Shown here: positions 1 to 5,261 of the stretch, in pieces
Position numbering within the stretch: the stretch's first letter is position 1
Layout: every line of letters starts with the position of its first letter
IMG/VR virus record: IMGVR_UViG_3300017971_000402
Location: 1 to 45,517 of that record
Reading direction: 5' to 3' (one strand)
Source of the DNA: a virus
Length of the DNA stretch: 45,517 bases
Notes under the pieces: generated by a model
What the model saw: only the letters and a program-made list of their open reading frames with translations
Told to the model about the DNA's origin: nothing
The model's database searches: none
Position numbers and translations under genes: made by a program

Positions 1-11
1 CCCACTGGGGG
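1..11. repeat. 11-bp terminal direct repeat, left copy
   Basis: CCCACTGGGGG is identical to the last 11 bases (45507-45517). The match stops exactly there on both sides. It sits upstream of the terminase genes once the ends are joined, where cos or pac sites usually lie. It could be a filled-in cohesive end, a short assembly overlap or chance; the length is in the range known for cos overhangs. Confidence 0.8.
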
Positions 12-132
12 TATTAAGGGCGGGGGGTAGTGGCCCCCTCCCCGGGGGGCATACCTTACGAATTAAATACTCAACATAATCCATGCGTATCTCTTCGGGA
101 TACCGTATGTCCTCGGGTGTTGGTGTCAACAC
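1..132 (-). CDS. possible small protein crossing the contig junction (partial)
   Basis: A GTG at 132 overlaps the stop of the RG-rich peptide gene. It opens 44 codons to the contig edge, starting MLTPTPEDIR and containing an acidic/aromatic helix-like stretch, then a Pro/Gly-rich part coded by the GC-rich block. If the ends are joined through the 11-base repeat it continues 12 more codons (SRETRILNRGGV) and stops before the small terminase gene. Function is unknown. The first 25 residues look protein-like; the Pro/Gly tail could simply be read-through of a structural DNA element. Low confidence. Confidence 0.3.
   Translation of the reverse strand, partial: MLTPTPEDIRYPEEIRMDYVEYLIRKVCPPGRGPLPPALNTPSG
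12..50. other. GC-rich block with alternating G and C runs
   Basis: Two six-G runs (22-27 and 44-49) alternate with C5 (34-38) and C4 (40-43) runs, so several alternative hairpins can form, for example 23-27 with 34-38. The surrounding phage DNA is moderately AT-rich, so this block stands out. It may be a packaging-site element or a terminator-like structure between the left operon and the terminase genes. No T-run follows on either strand, so a standard terminator is not supported. Confidence 0.4.
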
Positions 133-251
133 TTTCCTTTCTTGCCGCCCAGCTTGCGGCCCTGTGGTCTGCTTTTACCACGGCCACGTCCTCTGCCATG
201 ACCATCTCTCGGTCCTCGTCCTCTTGGGCCGCGTCCATCTTTTCGTGCCAT
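126..251 (-). CDS. small Arg/Gly-rich basic protein (DUF5320-like start)
   Basis: Forty-one codons begin MARKDGRGPRGRGP and continue as an Arg/Gly/Lys-rich chain ending KKGKC. The opening resembles the short family that starts MPRxDGTGPxGxGP (DUF5320-type), known from many bacteria and archaea without a defined role. A GGGGG ribosome site lies just before the ATG, and the gene follows the preceding stop by 10 bases, so it reads as the last or next-to-last gene of the left operon. The RG repeats would suit nucleic-acid binding, but that is inference. Confidence 0.5.
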   Translation of the reverse strand: MARKDGRGPRGRGPRDGHGRGRGRGKSRPQGRKLGGKKGKC

Positions 252-261
252 TAATAACCCC

Positions 262-603
262 CTATGGTGTTAATACCCTTAATCTTTCCATTGTTTCATC
301 ATGTGTGAAGTCAAACCGATGCTTTTCGTTGCCCACACTCCAAATGACAAAATATTCGCCAAACAAATAATCGTATTCCACCTGGTGATATTCGCCAGGG
401 TCTAATTCGCCACCGGCCAGATTTGCTGGCAGAGAGTAATCGAAAGGATGGTCAACCCAATAAAACAAATAAACAACCTTCTGGTCGGTGGTGTTCTCAA
501 ACGCCACATTCCAAAAGTTATCCGCTGAATTACCAGCGTGGCTTGTCGAAATGCCACCACTTGCTAAAACAAGCAGACATATTAATATAAGCAAGCGTTT
601 CAT
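262..603 (-). CDS. small exported protein with Sec signal peptide
   Basis: 113 residues. The N-terminus (MKRLLILICLLVLASG) is a Sec signal with probable cleavage near SHA (about residue 23). The mature part is rich in aromatic residues (FWNV, YLFYWVDHPF, EYHQVEYDY) and looks beta-rich and compact, with no recognised domain. The ATG overlaps the stop of the upstream ClpP-like lipoprotein gene by 4 bases (ATGA), so the two are probably made together and both go to the envelope. A joint role in changing the lysogen surface or blocking superinfection is inference only. Confidence 0.75.
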   Translation of the reverse strand: MKRLLILICLLVLASGGISTSHAGNSADNFWNVAFENTTDQKVVYLFYWVDHPFDYSLPANLAGGELDPGEYHQVEYDYLFGEYFVIWSVGNEKHRFDFTHDETMERLRVLTP

Positions 604-1322
604 TCGATTTTATCCACCAATCCCCAATCCAATGCACGCTCAGCGTCGAACCATGTAGTTTCCTGTTCCAACCTGCCCCAGAAATCATAATCTTTGTTAG
701 TATTGGCAATGAGTTTATCCATATACCTATCACGCAACAATTCCATTAATGTGTTCTGGCTGCGTATGTCTGATGCTGTTTCACGCCCCGGCCATTTCCA
801 CAAAGCTGCCTCGTGAACCATAAAGATTGTACCTGGAGCTGCAAAGCGCTGATTGCAAACCGCAAATACCGGCACCGCTGCACTCGCTATAATGCCAGAA
901 GCGTGGGCTATTACATGAAATCCCTTGCGTTTCGCTCTTTGTATTTGATCCGCCAAGGCAAGGCCCGAAAACGCATCACCCCCAGGTGAATTGATAAATA
1001 AATTAATTTCTCTAATCTTTGTATTGTTTTCCAATACAACAATATCATTCCATAATCTCGTTACGTCCGATACCGACAGCCCTGAAAATATCTTTACAAA
1101 AGCCTTGTTGTTTGAAATGAACGACAGGTTCGAAAGATGACCTTCTTGGTTGGGGATATCCATTGAACGCATAATTTCATTTGATTCACCCTCGCATACA
1201 CTCACCGGCTGATTGCTATCAATATGCAAAATAACTTCCTGTGGTGCCTGGGGCGTAACAACCGGGCTTGTCGCACAGGAAGCTAATATAATGCTTAAAA
1301 TGATTATTATGTATCGTGCCAC
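600..1322 (-). CDS. ClpP/crotonase-fold serine protease as a lipoprotein
   Basis: 240 residues. A GTG start at 1322 is chosen because GAGGAG lies 6 bases upstream; an in-frame ATG at 1361 lacks this. Residues 1-16 form a lipoprotein signal ending in the lipobox LASC, so the protein should be lipidated at Cys16 and held on the cell envelope. The rest matches the ClpP/SDH fold: INLFINSPGG, then AHASGIIASAAVP with the nucleophile Ser in ASA, FMVHEA with the catalytic His, and a C-terminal DAERALDWGLVDKI resembling ClpP and S49 endings. Cytosolic ClpP needs an ATPase partner, so an envelope-anchored form must act alone or with host factors. A lysogenic-conversion role is inferred. Confidence 0.82.
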   Translation of the reverse strand: MARYIIIILSIILASCATSPVVTPQAPQEVILHIDSNQPVSVCEGESNEIMRSMDIPNQEGHLSNLSFISNNKAFVKIFSGLSVSDVTRLWNDIVVLENNTKIREINLFINSPGGDAFSGLALADQIQRAKRKGFHVIAHASGIIASAAVPVFAVCNQRFAAPGTIFMVHEAALWKWPGRETASDIRSQNTLMELLRDRYMDKLIANTNKDYDFWGRLEQETTWFDAERALDWGLVDKIE

Positions 1323-1438
1323 GTTGACTCCTCTGGTTTTCCTTGCAGCGGATATCGCCACTCCCAGTACATTAGCTCCATCCGAGTGGGCAGATGGCTA
1401 AGTAGTTTTGATAATATTTTATGAATGCGTTTGCGCAT
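1307..1438 (-). CDS. 43-residue basic small protein upstream of the lipoprotease
   Basis: ATG at 1438 with a distant GGAG gives MRKRIHKILS... to HDT. The last codons overlap the lipoprotease start, and the lipoprotease ribosome site (GAGGAG) lies inside this frame, a typical coupling arrangement. The N-terminal half is a basic amphipathic helix (RKRIHKILSKLL) and the rest is Trp-rich (MYWEWRYP). No family recognised. It may be a leader peptide that sets lipoprotease translation, or a genuine small protein. Confidence 0.45.
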   Translation of the reverse strand: MRKRIHKILSKLLSHLPTRMELMYWEWRYPLQGKPEESTWHDT

Positions 1439-1468
1439 ATTATAAAACTCCAGTTACAGTATAAATCA

Positions 1469-1696
1469 CTAAAGGGTACAATCAGTTTCTAAATAAAAAT
1501 AATTCTCAGGCCGCCCAGGTTTGCCACCTTCAGTGTATTCAGCAATAGGGAGCACAAAGGTGATCTCATCAATCCACCGGCCCGCAGCTTGTGGGGTTAT
1601 CCCCAACTCATTACCAACCATTGTGCGTGTCAAGTGTCGCCCGGACTCAAACAGTTTAATTAGCCTTAATGCCCGTTCAATCGAGTTTCGTTTCAT
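1469..1696 (-). CDS. small winged helix-turn-helix protein
   Basis: 75 residues from ATG 1696. Residues 1-17 form a helix (MKRNSIERALRLIKLF), followed by a helix-turn-helix with LTRTMVGNELGITPQAAGRW, then a wing-like PGRPENYFYL strand pair. The size and pattern fit MarR/IclR-type winged-helix regulators reduced to the DNA-binding part. The start overlaps the upstream membrane-peptide gene by 20 bases. It could regulate this operon or a host gene. A longer start is open but lacks a better ribosome site. Confidence 0.65.
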   Translation of the reverse strand: MKRNSIERALRLIKLFESGRHLTRTMVGNELGITPQAAGRWIDEITFVLPIAEYTEGGKPGRPENYFYLETDCTL

Positions 1697-1832
1697 CCCA
1701 GATAATAGTAGTTTCGGTTTGTTGACATGTTCCATTGATGGGCGCATCACAAATATAAAAACCAATGCTTACACCCAAGAATATGCCCATTACCAGACCC
1801 AATAGTATCCAATATAAATAATCAGTTTTCAT
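1677..1832 (-). CDS. single-pass membrane peptide
   Basis: 51 residues from ATG 1832, whose ATG overlaps the preceding gene's stop by 11 bases. Residues 4-27 are a continuous hydrophobic segment (YLYWILLGLVMGIFLG...), and a Cys-containing polar tail follows (CDAPINGTCQQ). It looks like an inner-membrane peptide with a short external or cytoplasmic tail. No family recognised. Small membrane proteins in early operons of temperate phages sometimes act in exclusion or lysis control; nothing here decides that. Confidence 0.55.
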   Translation of the reverse strand: MKTDYLYWILLGLVMGIFLGVSIGFYICDAPINGTCQQTETTIIWDETKLD

Positions 1833-2031
1833 CTTTAATGTCCAATACTTCTCGGTAACGATTCCACTCATGGGCAACAGCGTGCATAAACCCCGTTAGA
1901 AGCGCATACTGCCCAGGTGTGGGATTTGTACGTTGTATAATTGTGATGGTACGGTGCATAAATCCCTTGAGATCCACCGTCCATTCCGGCTCGTATTTAA
2001 TGTGGTGTTTTTGTATTATCATAGTCATCAT
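1822..2031 (-). CDS. hypothetical protein, about 69 residues
   Basis: The frame is open further upstream through a TTG at 2061, but ATG codons at 2031, 2028 and 2022 are better candidates; 2031 is used here. The product begins MMTMIIQKHHIKYEPEW and continues through a helical stretch (GQYALLTGFMHAVAHEWNRYREVL). Two His and several aromatic residues could suggest metal binding but no motif is complete. It overlaps the 36-residue gene upstream by about 35 bases. Function unknown. Confidence 0.55.
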   Translation of the reverse strand: MMTMIIQKHHIKYEPEWTVDLKGFMHRTITIIQRTNPTPGQYALLTGFMHAVAHEWNRYREVLDIKDEN

Positions 2032-2107
2032 CCGGCAATGCGTCGCTAAATTGGTAGTCAATCCAATCCAATATTTTATTGATAACCCATGTGAAAATTC
2101 TACTCAT
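1997..2107 (-). CDS. 36-residue hypothetical peptide
   Basis: ATG at 2107 overlaps the stop of the zinc-finger replication gene by 8 bases (ATGAGTAG), which suggests translational coupling. The peptide starts MSRIFTWVINKILDWIDYQF, an amphipathic, Trp-containing helix, and ends in an acidic tail (DDDYDNTKTPH). No family recognised. It is short enough that coding status rests mainly on the tight junctions with both neighbours. Confidence 0.4.
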   Translation of the reverse strand: MSRIFTWVINKILDWIDYQFSDALPDDDYDNTKTPH

Positions 2108-2618
2108 TACCAATATCCACCGCCATTTCTTCGATAGATTTGTATTTTTTGCGCCTCGCAACATAGTCATACGGATAAACCTCATACCCCCTCATTTCCA
2201 ACTTTGCCCTGGTGGACACAGGAATTTTCCGCTTACGGCCAATATCAACACGATAATTATCACACACCTCACAACCAATCACATATTCGTAAGGATAGCA
2301 TCCATCTTCCGGCTCGGGACGAAACCACAACCAACCCCTACCACCGCACTCCGCACAATTTTGCTTTTTCGGCTTTCGAATCATTTGGGGGTGATCTTCG
2401 CGCCACTTATACCAGCCAGAAAAAAAATCATTGATGGTAGGAAACTGCGATGGATTGGGCTTTGTCGCCTTGATCATCTCGTTGACAATATCCACAATAG
2501 CTGCATCTGGGATAAAAGACAGATTGGTATAGTACGTTTCCATCTGGTCGGTGGTTAATGTTTTTTTAAACCACGCTTCCGCTTTTTTTAAGGCGATTTC
2601 GAAGTTCTCTATATGCAT
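2100..2618 (-). CDS. zinc-finger replication partner (possible helicase-loader role)
   Basis: 172 residues from ATG 2618, which has GGGGG 9 bases upstream. The N-terminal 80 residues are helical (IENFEIALKKAEAWFKKTL, PSQFPTINDFFSGWYKW), resembling small phage proteins that follow the replication initiator and load helicase. Then CAEC and CEVC pairs, about 30 residues apart, form a zinc-ribbon or DnaJ-like cluster (CAECGGRGW). It directly follows, and overlaps by 53 bases, the initiator gene, as lambda P follows O. The helicase-loader role is inferred from position; there is no ATPase motif. Confidence 0.65.
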   Translation of the reverse strand: MHIENFEIALKKAEAWFKKTLTTDQMETYYTNLSFIPDAAIVDIVNEMIKATKPNPSQFPTINDFFSGWYKWREDHPQMIRKPKKQNCAECGGRGWLWFRPEPEDGCYPYEYVIGCEVCDNYRVDIGRKRKIPVSTRAKLEMRGYEVYPYDYVARRKKYKSIEEMAVDIGNE

Positions 2619-3471
2619 CGCTATTGCCCCCATCTTTCATGGCCCACGCACTAAATTGCGGGGCGTTTCTAACCCACTGTTGCCAAGCCCTACCCCAATC
2701 CACCATTAAGTTGCCTCGGCCTATGTGGTAGTCTTTAAAAGCTAAAAGCAGTTCATCAATTTTTGCGGGGTTGATGTCTCTATCAACTGCGTATTTTTTT
2801 AAATCATCACTAAGAGAGAAATCTTCTTTTAGTTTATGTTTCTTATTCTTTTCTTTTATAGTTTCTTTTATAGTTTCATCTGGAGTATTCTCAGAACGGT
2901 CTTGGAATAGTTCGGGAACAATCTTGGAACCCTTGTTTTTATTGCATGAAATACAAGCTGTTTTTAAGTTTGTGGGGTAATCAGAACCTTCTTTGCTTTT
3001 AGGTAATATGTGGTCAACCGACGGAAATTTACTATTGGGTCCGTCTGGTTTTTCTTGTATATCTGTATATTCCCCGCACAAATAACAAATAAATGAATCT
3101 CGTTTAAAAATAGCCTCGTGGTATTTATTGTTTTGAATGCTTGGGCAGGGATTTTGAGGTTTTTGGGGCTTGTCTATTCTTTGATGAACCCTAAATTTTA
3201 TTATCCACGCAAAGCTTTGGTTGTTTTTGGTATATAAAAAAATCAGACCAAGCTCCGATAGTTTTCTTAGAGTGTTCTTGATTTTGTCTGTTTTTATTTT
3301 AGAATCATATGGGAAAATAACAGATTTGAGATATAGGGGGTTTGCCTTAATTAAACCCTCATCATCTGCATAATTTAACATCCCCAATAACAGACACTTT
3401 TCAACTGGTTCTAACATTCCAGTTTTTTCATCTGTCCAAAATTCGGGTTTTACCATTCGTGAACGTGGCAT
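2566..3471 (-). CDS. phage replication initiator (winged helix, DnaT-like C-terminus) with an inserted HNH domain
   Basis: 301 residues. The start MPRSRMVKPEFWTDEK and the following helices are typical of phage replication-initiation proteins with an N-terminal winged helix (about residues 1-100). Residues 113-180 form an HNH nuclease module: CYLC, then SVDHILPKSKEG, and CISCNKNKG. The chain then returns to a Lys/Glu-rich linker and a C-terminal DnaT-like segment (about 260-280) with the VDWGRAWQQWVRN signature that binds ssDNA and helps load helicase. The HNH part sits exactly where such proteins normally have a loose linker, so it looks like a domain insertion. The gene starts directly after the stop of 3472-3726. 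Confidence 0.8.
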   Translation of the reverse strand: MPRSRMVKPEFWTDEKTGMLEPVEKCLLLGMLNYADDEGLIKANPLYLKSVIFPYDSKIKTDKIKNTLRKLSELGLIFLYTKNNQSFAWIIKFRVHQRIDKPQKPQNPCPSIQNNKYHEAIFKRDSFICYLCGEYTDIQEKPDGPNSKFPSVDHILPKSKEGSDYPTNLKTACISCNKNKGSKIVPELFQDRSENTPDETIKETIKEKNKKHKLKEDFSLSDDLKKYAVDRDINPAKIDELLLAFKDYHIGRGNLMVDWGRAWQQWVRNAPQFSAWAMKDGGNSDAYRELRNRLKKSGSVV

Positions 3472-3726
3472 CTAATCCATCTTCGCGAGAATCGCCTTTT
3501 CATTGAGATTATAGATTTCGGGTCCATCGCCACCGTTTGTATGAACCCACGGATCTCCAATTGCCCGAAGATAGTCTATTCGTTTCTGACAATCACGACA
3601 TCTGTTTTCCATTATCAGGGCAATTTTTTGGTATGATCCATGTCCTGTATCGCGGGGATTGCAGCGCTGCCAGAATAGCTCTTTTTGTGCTTGCCAGTAA
3701 CATTTTTTGCAGGGATTTTTATTCAT
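3472..3726 (-). CDS. Cys-rich hypothetical protein
   Basis: 84 residues. The start MNKNPCKKCYWQ gives one CxxC pair and CRDCQKR around residue 45 gives the second, so one zinc site is likely. The C-terminal part carries PWVHTNGGDG. No named family recognised. It is the first gene of the leftward operon after the Cro-like gene and abuts the replication initiator (stop and next ATG are adjacent). Tandem TGTAAAAT decamers lie directly upstream of its start. Confidence 0.65.
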   Translation of the reverse strand: MNKNPCKKCYWQAQKELFWQRCNPRDTGHGSYQKIALIMENRCRDCQKRIDYLRAIGDPWVHTNGGDGPEIYNLNEKAILAKMD

Positions 3727-3753
3727 TTTTACACTATTTTACACCATTTTACA
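3726..3753. repeat. three tandem 10-bp repeats
   Basis: Minus-strand TGTAAAATGG, TGTAAAATAG and TGTAAAAATG stand head to tail with a 10-base period, one helical turn, ending at the start codon of the Cys-rich gene. Such phased repeats can be operators for a small regulator or simply an AT-rich leader. A nine-C run (3763-3771) follows at once and then the plus-strand promoter at 3781. Confidence 0.5.
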
Positions 3754-3780
3754 GGTGGGTTGCCCCCCCCCATTTTGTGC

Positions 3781-3809
3781 TTGACAAACAGTAAAATAGT
3801 TAGTATTAA
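3781..3809 (+). promoter_or_regulatory. sigma70-type promoter facing into the Cro-like gene (PRE-like position)
   Basis: TTGACA (3781-3786), a 17-base spacer and TATTAA (3804-3809) make a near-consensus promoter. It points rightward, so its transcript would be antisense to the Cro-like gene (3811-4023) and sense for the CI-like gene at 4081. That is the position of lambda PRE. Lambda PRE has a weak core that needs CII, whereas this core is good, so control could differ. Confidence 0.5.
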
Positions 3810-3810
3810 T

Positions 3811-4023
3811 TTACCCAACAAACGGACCTGAACTGCCCACATTTACCCACGAGGTAACGGGCACCGCCCCTTCGGTTAATTCCTGGATTTTTAATGCGGT
3901 AGTAAGAGACGGCACCCTCCGACCCTTTGTCAAGTGGGTAATATACGACACGTCGACTCCTACTTTCTTTGCAAATTCCGTCTGGGTAATACCGTTGTTT
4001 TTTAACCATTGGATTAGTTTCAT
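3811..4023 (-). CDS. Cro-like repressor (HTH_3)
   Basis: 70 residues from ATG 4023 (an earlier in-frame start at 4059 would run into the promoter). The helix-turn-helix covers residues 10-35: GITQTEFAKKVGVDVSYITHLTKGRRVPS, written here only as its two halves ITQTEFAKKVGV and YITHLTKGRRVPS. It is a single-domain Cro/CI-type DNA binder with no cleavage or dimer domain. It is the first gene on the leftward transcript that goes on to the replication genes, as cro is in lambda, and the promoter with the operator copy lies immediately upstream. Confidence 0.75.
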   Translation of the reverse strand: MKLIQWLKNNGITQTEFAKKVGVDVSYITHLTKGRRVPSLTTALKIQELTEGAVPVTSWVNVGSSGPFVG

Positions 4024-4032
4024 ATTTGTAGC

Positions 4033-4059
4033 ATATACCCAAAATAGTCTTAATGTCAA
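4033..4059 (-). promoter_or_regulatory. leftward early promoter with operator copy 1
   Basis: On the minus strand TTGACA (4059-4054) is followed after 16 bases by TATATG. The 18-base word AGACTATTTTGGGTATAT (4050-4033) covers the spacer and the -10 region and is repeated exactly at 4364-4381. A repressor bound here would block RNA polymerase. It drives the Cro-like gene and probably the replication operon. Confidence 0.6.
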
Positions 4060-4080
4060 TACCTTTTTTAGGATATTTTA

Positions 4081-4341
4081 ATGGACTTGTATAGGAATAT
4101 AATTGGTGAGACGATTAAAAAGTTTCGGGAAGCCCGCGATTTGAGCCAAAAAGAACTTGCTATTTTAGCGTTTGGATATGAAGCAACAAATTGCATGGCC
4201 GGTCAGCGCAAAATCAGTAAAATAGAGAACGGAAAGCAAGAACTGCATATTACAGAGCTGTTTGACATCGCCCGCGCCCTCAGTATAGATCCTCAAATTT
4301 TAATTGCCCACATGATAAAAATGCACAAAAAACAAAATTAA
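4081..4341 (+). CDS. CI-like repressor (HTH_3)
   Basis: 86 residues. The Cro/CI-type helix-turn-helix spans residues 12-60: IKKFREARDLSQKELA, a loop with Cys and Met, then KISKIENGKQELHITELF. A Lys-rich end (IKMHKKQN) follows; there is no LexA-type autocleavage domain. AGGA precedes the ATG. The gene lies between two outward promoters carrying the same operator, exactly as cI lies between OL and OR, so it is the best candidate for the prophage repressor. Lacking a self-cleaving domain, induction would need another signal or an antirepressor. Confidence 0.75.
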   Translation: MDLYRNIIGETIKKFREARDLSQKELAILAFGYEATNCMAGQRKISKIENGKQELHITELFDIARALSIDPQILIAHMIKMHKKQN

Positions 4342-4354
4342 TTAAATTTTTTTC

Positions 4355-4382
4355 TTGACAAGTAGACTATTTTGGGTATATC
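4355..4382 (+). promoter_or_regulatory. rightward early promoter with operator copy 2
   Basis: TTGACA (4355-4360), 16-base spacer, TATATC (4377-4382). AGACTATTTTGGGTATAT at 4364-4381 is identical to the reverse complement of 4033-4050, in the same register relative to -35 and -10. It probably drives the recombination and accessory operon through the integrase. The first ATG at 4395 is only a few bases after the expected transcript start. Confidence 0.65.
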
Positions 4383-4394
4383 CTTATTTAGACT

Positions 4395-4583
4395 ATGAAA
4401 AAAGAATCAAAATATTTTATCAATTGGTACTTATCCACCTCGCACGCTGATTCGCATAGCGGTCAGAATAGTTGTGGATTTAAAAAGCGGTTCTCCGCCC
4501 TGGCACATAAAATAATGGCACGGGGTAAAAGAATTGAGAATGCGCTTTTTCGGCAAGAACCACGAAAAGACAACCCTAAATGA
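4395..4583 (+). CDS. first small gene of the rightward early operon
   Basis: 62 residues, starting MKKESKYFINWYLS, with a basic middle and C-terminus (GFKKRFSALAHKIMARGKRIENALF). The start lies so near the predicted transcription start that the mRNA would be nearly leaderless, and no ribosome site is visible. Position and basic charge recall lambda N-type antiterminators, but there is no Arg-rich motif that proves this. A GGGGCC/GGCCCC hairpin lies downstream. Coding status is moderate. Confidence 0.4.
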   Translation: MKKESKYFINWYLSTSHADSHSGQNSCGFKKRFSALAHKIMARGKRIENALFRQEPRKDNPK

Positions 4584-4656
4584 AAGGAGGCGTTTCGGCT
4601 TAAATTTGGTTAGCTTATCTACTAGGGCAAATAGGTGATTTCATATGATCGGGTTT

Positions 4657-4686
4657 GGGGCCACCCTCCAATAGGAAAACGGCCCC
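4657..4686 (+). other. GGGGCC/GGCCCC hairpin in a short noncoding stretch
   Basis: Between small genes (4584-4696). GGGGCC (4657-4662) can pair with GGCCCC (4681-4686) around an 18-base loop. No T-run follows, so it is not a simple terminator. It might be an antitermination or processing site in the leader of the early operon. Only the pairing is observed. Confidence 0.3.
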
Positions 4687-4696
4687 ACTTAAAACC

Positions 4697-4816
4697 ATGA
4701 CAAATAGGCAACGGCAAGCACTTGCCAAAAGAGTGCAGAAGAAAATTCAGCGCAACAGCCCTCGTTTAAGAAATCTCGAAAAGCGGCGGGAGATTGAGAG
4801 CAAGCTAGATGATTGA
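4697..4816 (+). CDS. 39-residue basic peptide
   Basis: MTNRQRQALAKRVQKKIQ begins a strongly basic, fully helical peptide (about one third Arg/Lys) ending ESKLDD. No strong ribosome site; GGAAAA is about 20 bases upstream. It could bind RNA or DNA. No family recognised. An overlapping ATG at 4809 opens another short frame that competes with the next gene. Confidence 0.4.
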   Translation: MTNRQRQALAKRVQKKIQRNSPRLRNLEKRREIESKLDD

Positions 4817-4885
4817 ACACATTGCAAGTTCATGGATGCTACGGGGCAGTCTTTATTATATAAACGGAAGGTTTGAGGTTATATT

Positions 4886-5053
4886 ATGGGAGACCAAAGA
4901 CAAAAAGAACGCATTGAAGTGCCAACATCAGTCCTCATTTTCTTGCTGGAAAACATTGACCGGCTGGATAGGCGCAGTGTTGAAGCTATTTATTTAAAAA
5001 CCAAAACCATTTTAATTGCAGGGAGAAGTCATGTCGTCTTGGAATCTAACTAG
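4886..5053 (+). CDS. 55-residue hypothetical protein
   Basis: ATG at 4886 with GAGG 8 bases upstream. The product (MGDQRQKERIEVPTSVLIFL to VVLESN) is helical with evenly mixed charges and hydrophobics and looks like a compact soluble domain. It overlaps the next gene start by 23 bases. A competing frame 4809-4997 on the same strand is less protein-like. Function unknown. Confidence 0.5.
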   Translation: MGDQRQKERIEVPTSVLIFLLENIDRLDRRSVEAIYLKTKTILIAGRSHVVLESN

Positions 5054-5258
5054 CATGGAAAACCATGTAAAATGGGCAGGACTCGACACGCCGATCACCG
5101 ATTTGGGATACGCGAATAGTTGGTTTGCAACCCCATATCTTGTTGAGCGGTGTAATGAACTGGGGCATGAAGTACAAGAAGAAAAACTCGGTGAATGCTT
5201 GCGCAAGGTGTCCTGTAATTTGTGTAAGTATAAATACATGGTGGATAGTTCGGGGTAA
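5031..5258 (+). CDS. hypothetical protein with a CxxC motif
   Basis: 75 residues from ATG 5031, preceded by GGGAGAA; a TTG at 5016 is less likely. Sequence begins MSSWNLTSMENHVKWAGL and has C-terminal Cys residues CLRKVSCNLCKYKY. It is followed after 3 bases by the RecB-like nuclease gene. Role unknown; position suggests a recombination or early-takeover accessory. Confidence 0.6.
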   Translation: MSSWNLTSMENHVKWAGLDTPITDLGYANSWFATPYLVERCNELGHEVQEEKLGECLRKVSCNLCKYKYMVDSSG

Positions 5259-5261
5259 ATT

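Noticed and set aside
4809-4997. 62-codon plus-strand frame starting MIEHIASSWML
   Set aside because: Although it begins in an ATGATTGA overlap, it lies across the more protein-like 4886-5053 frame and its second half looks non-coding.
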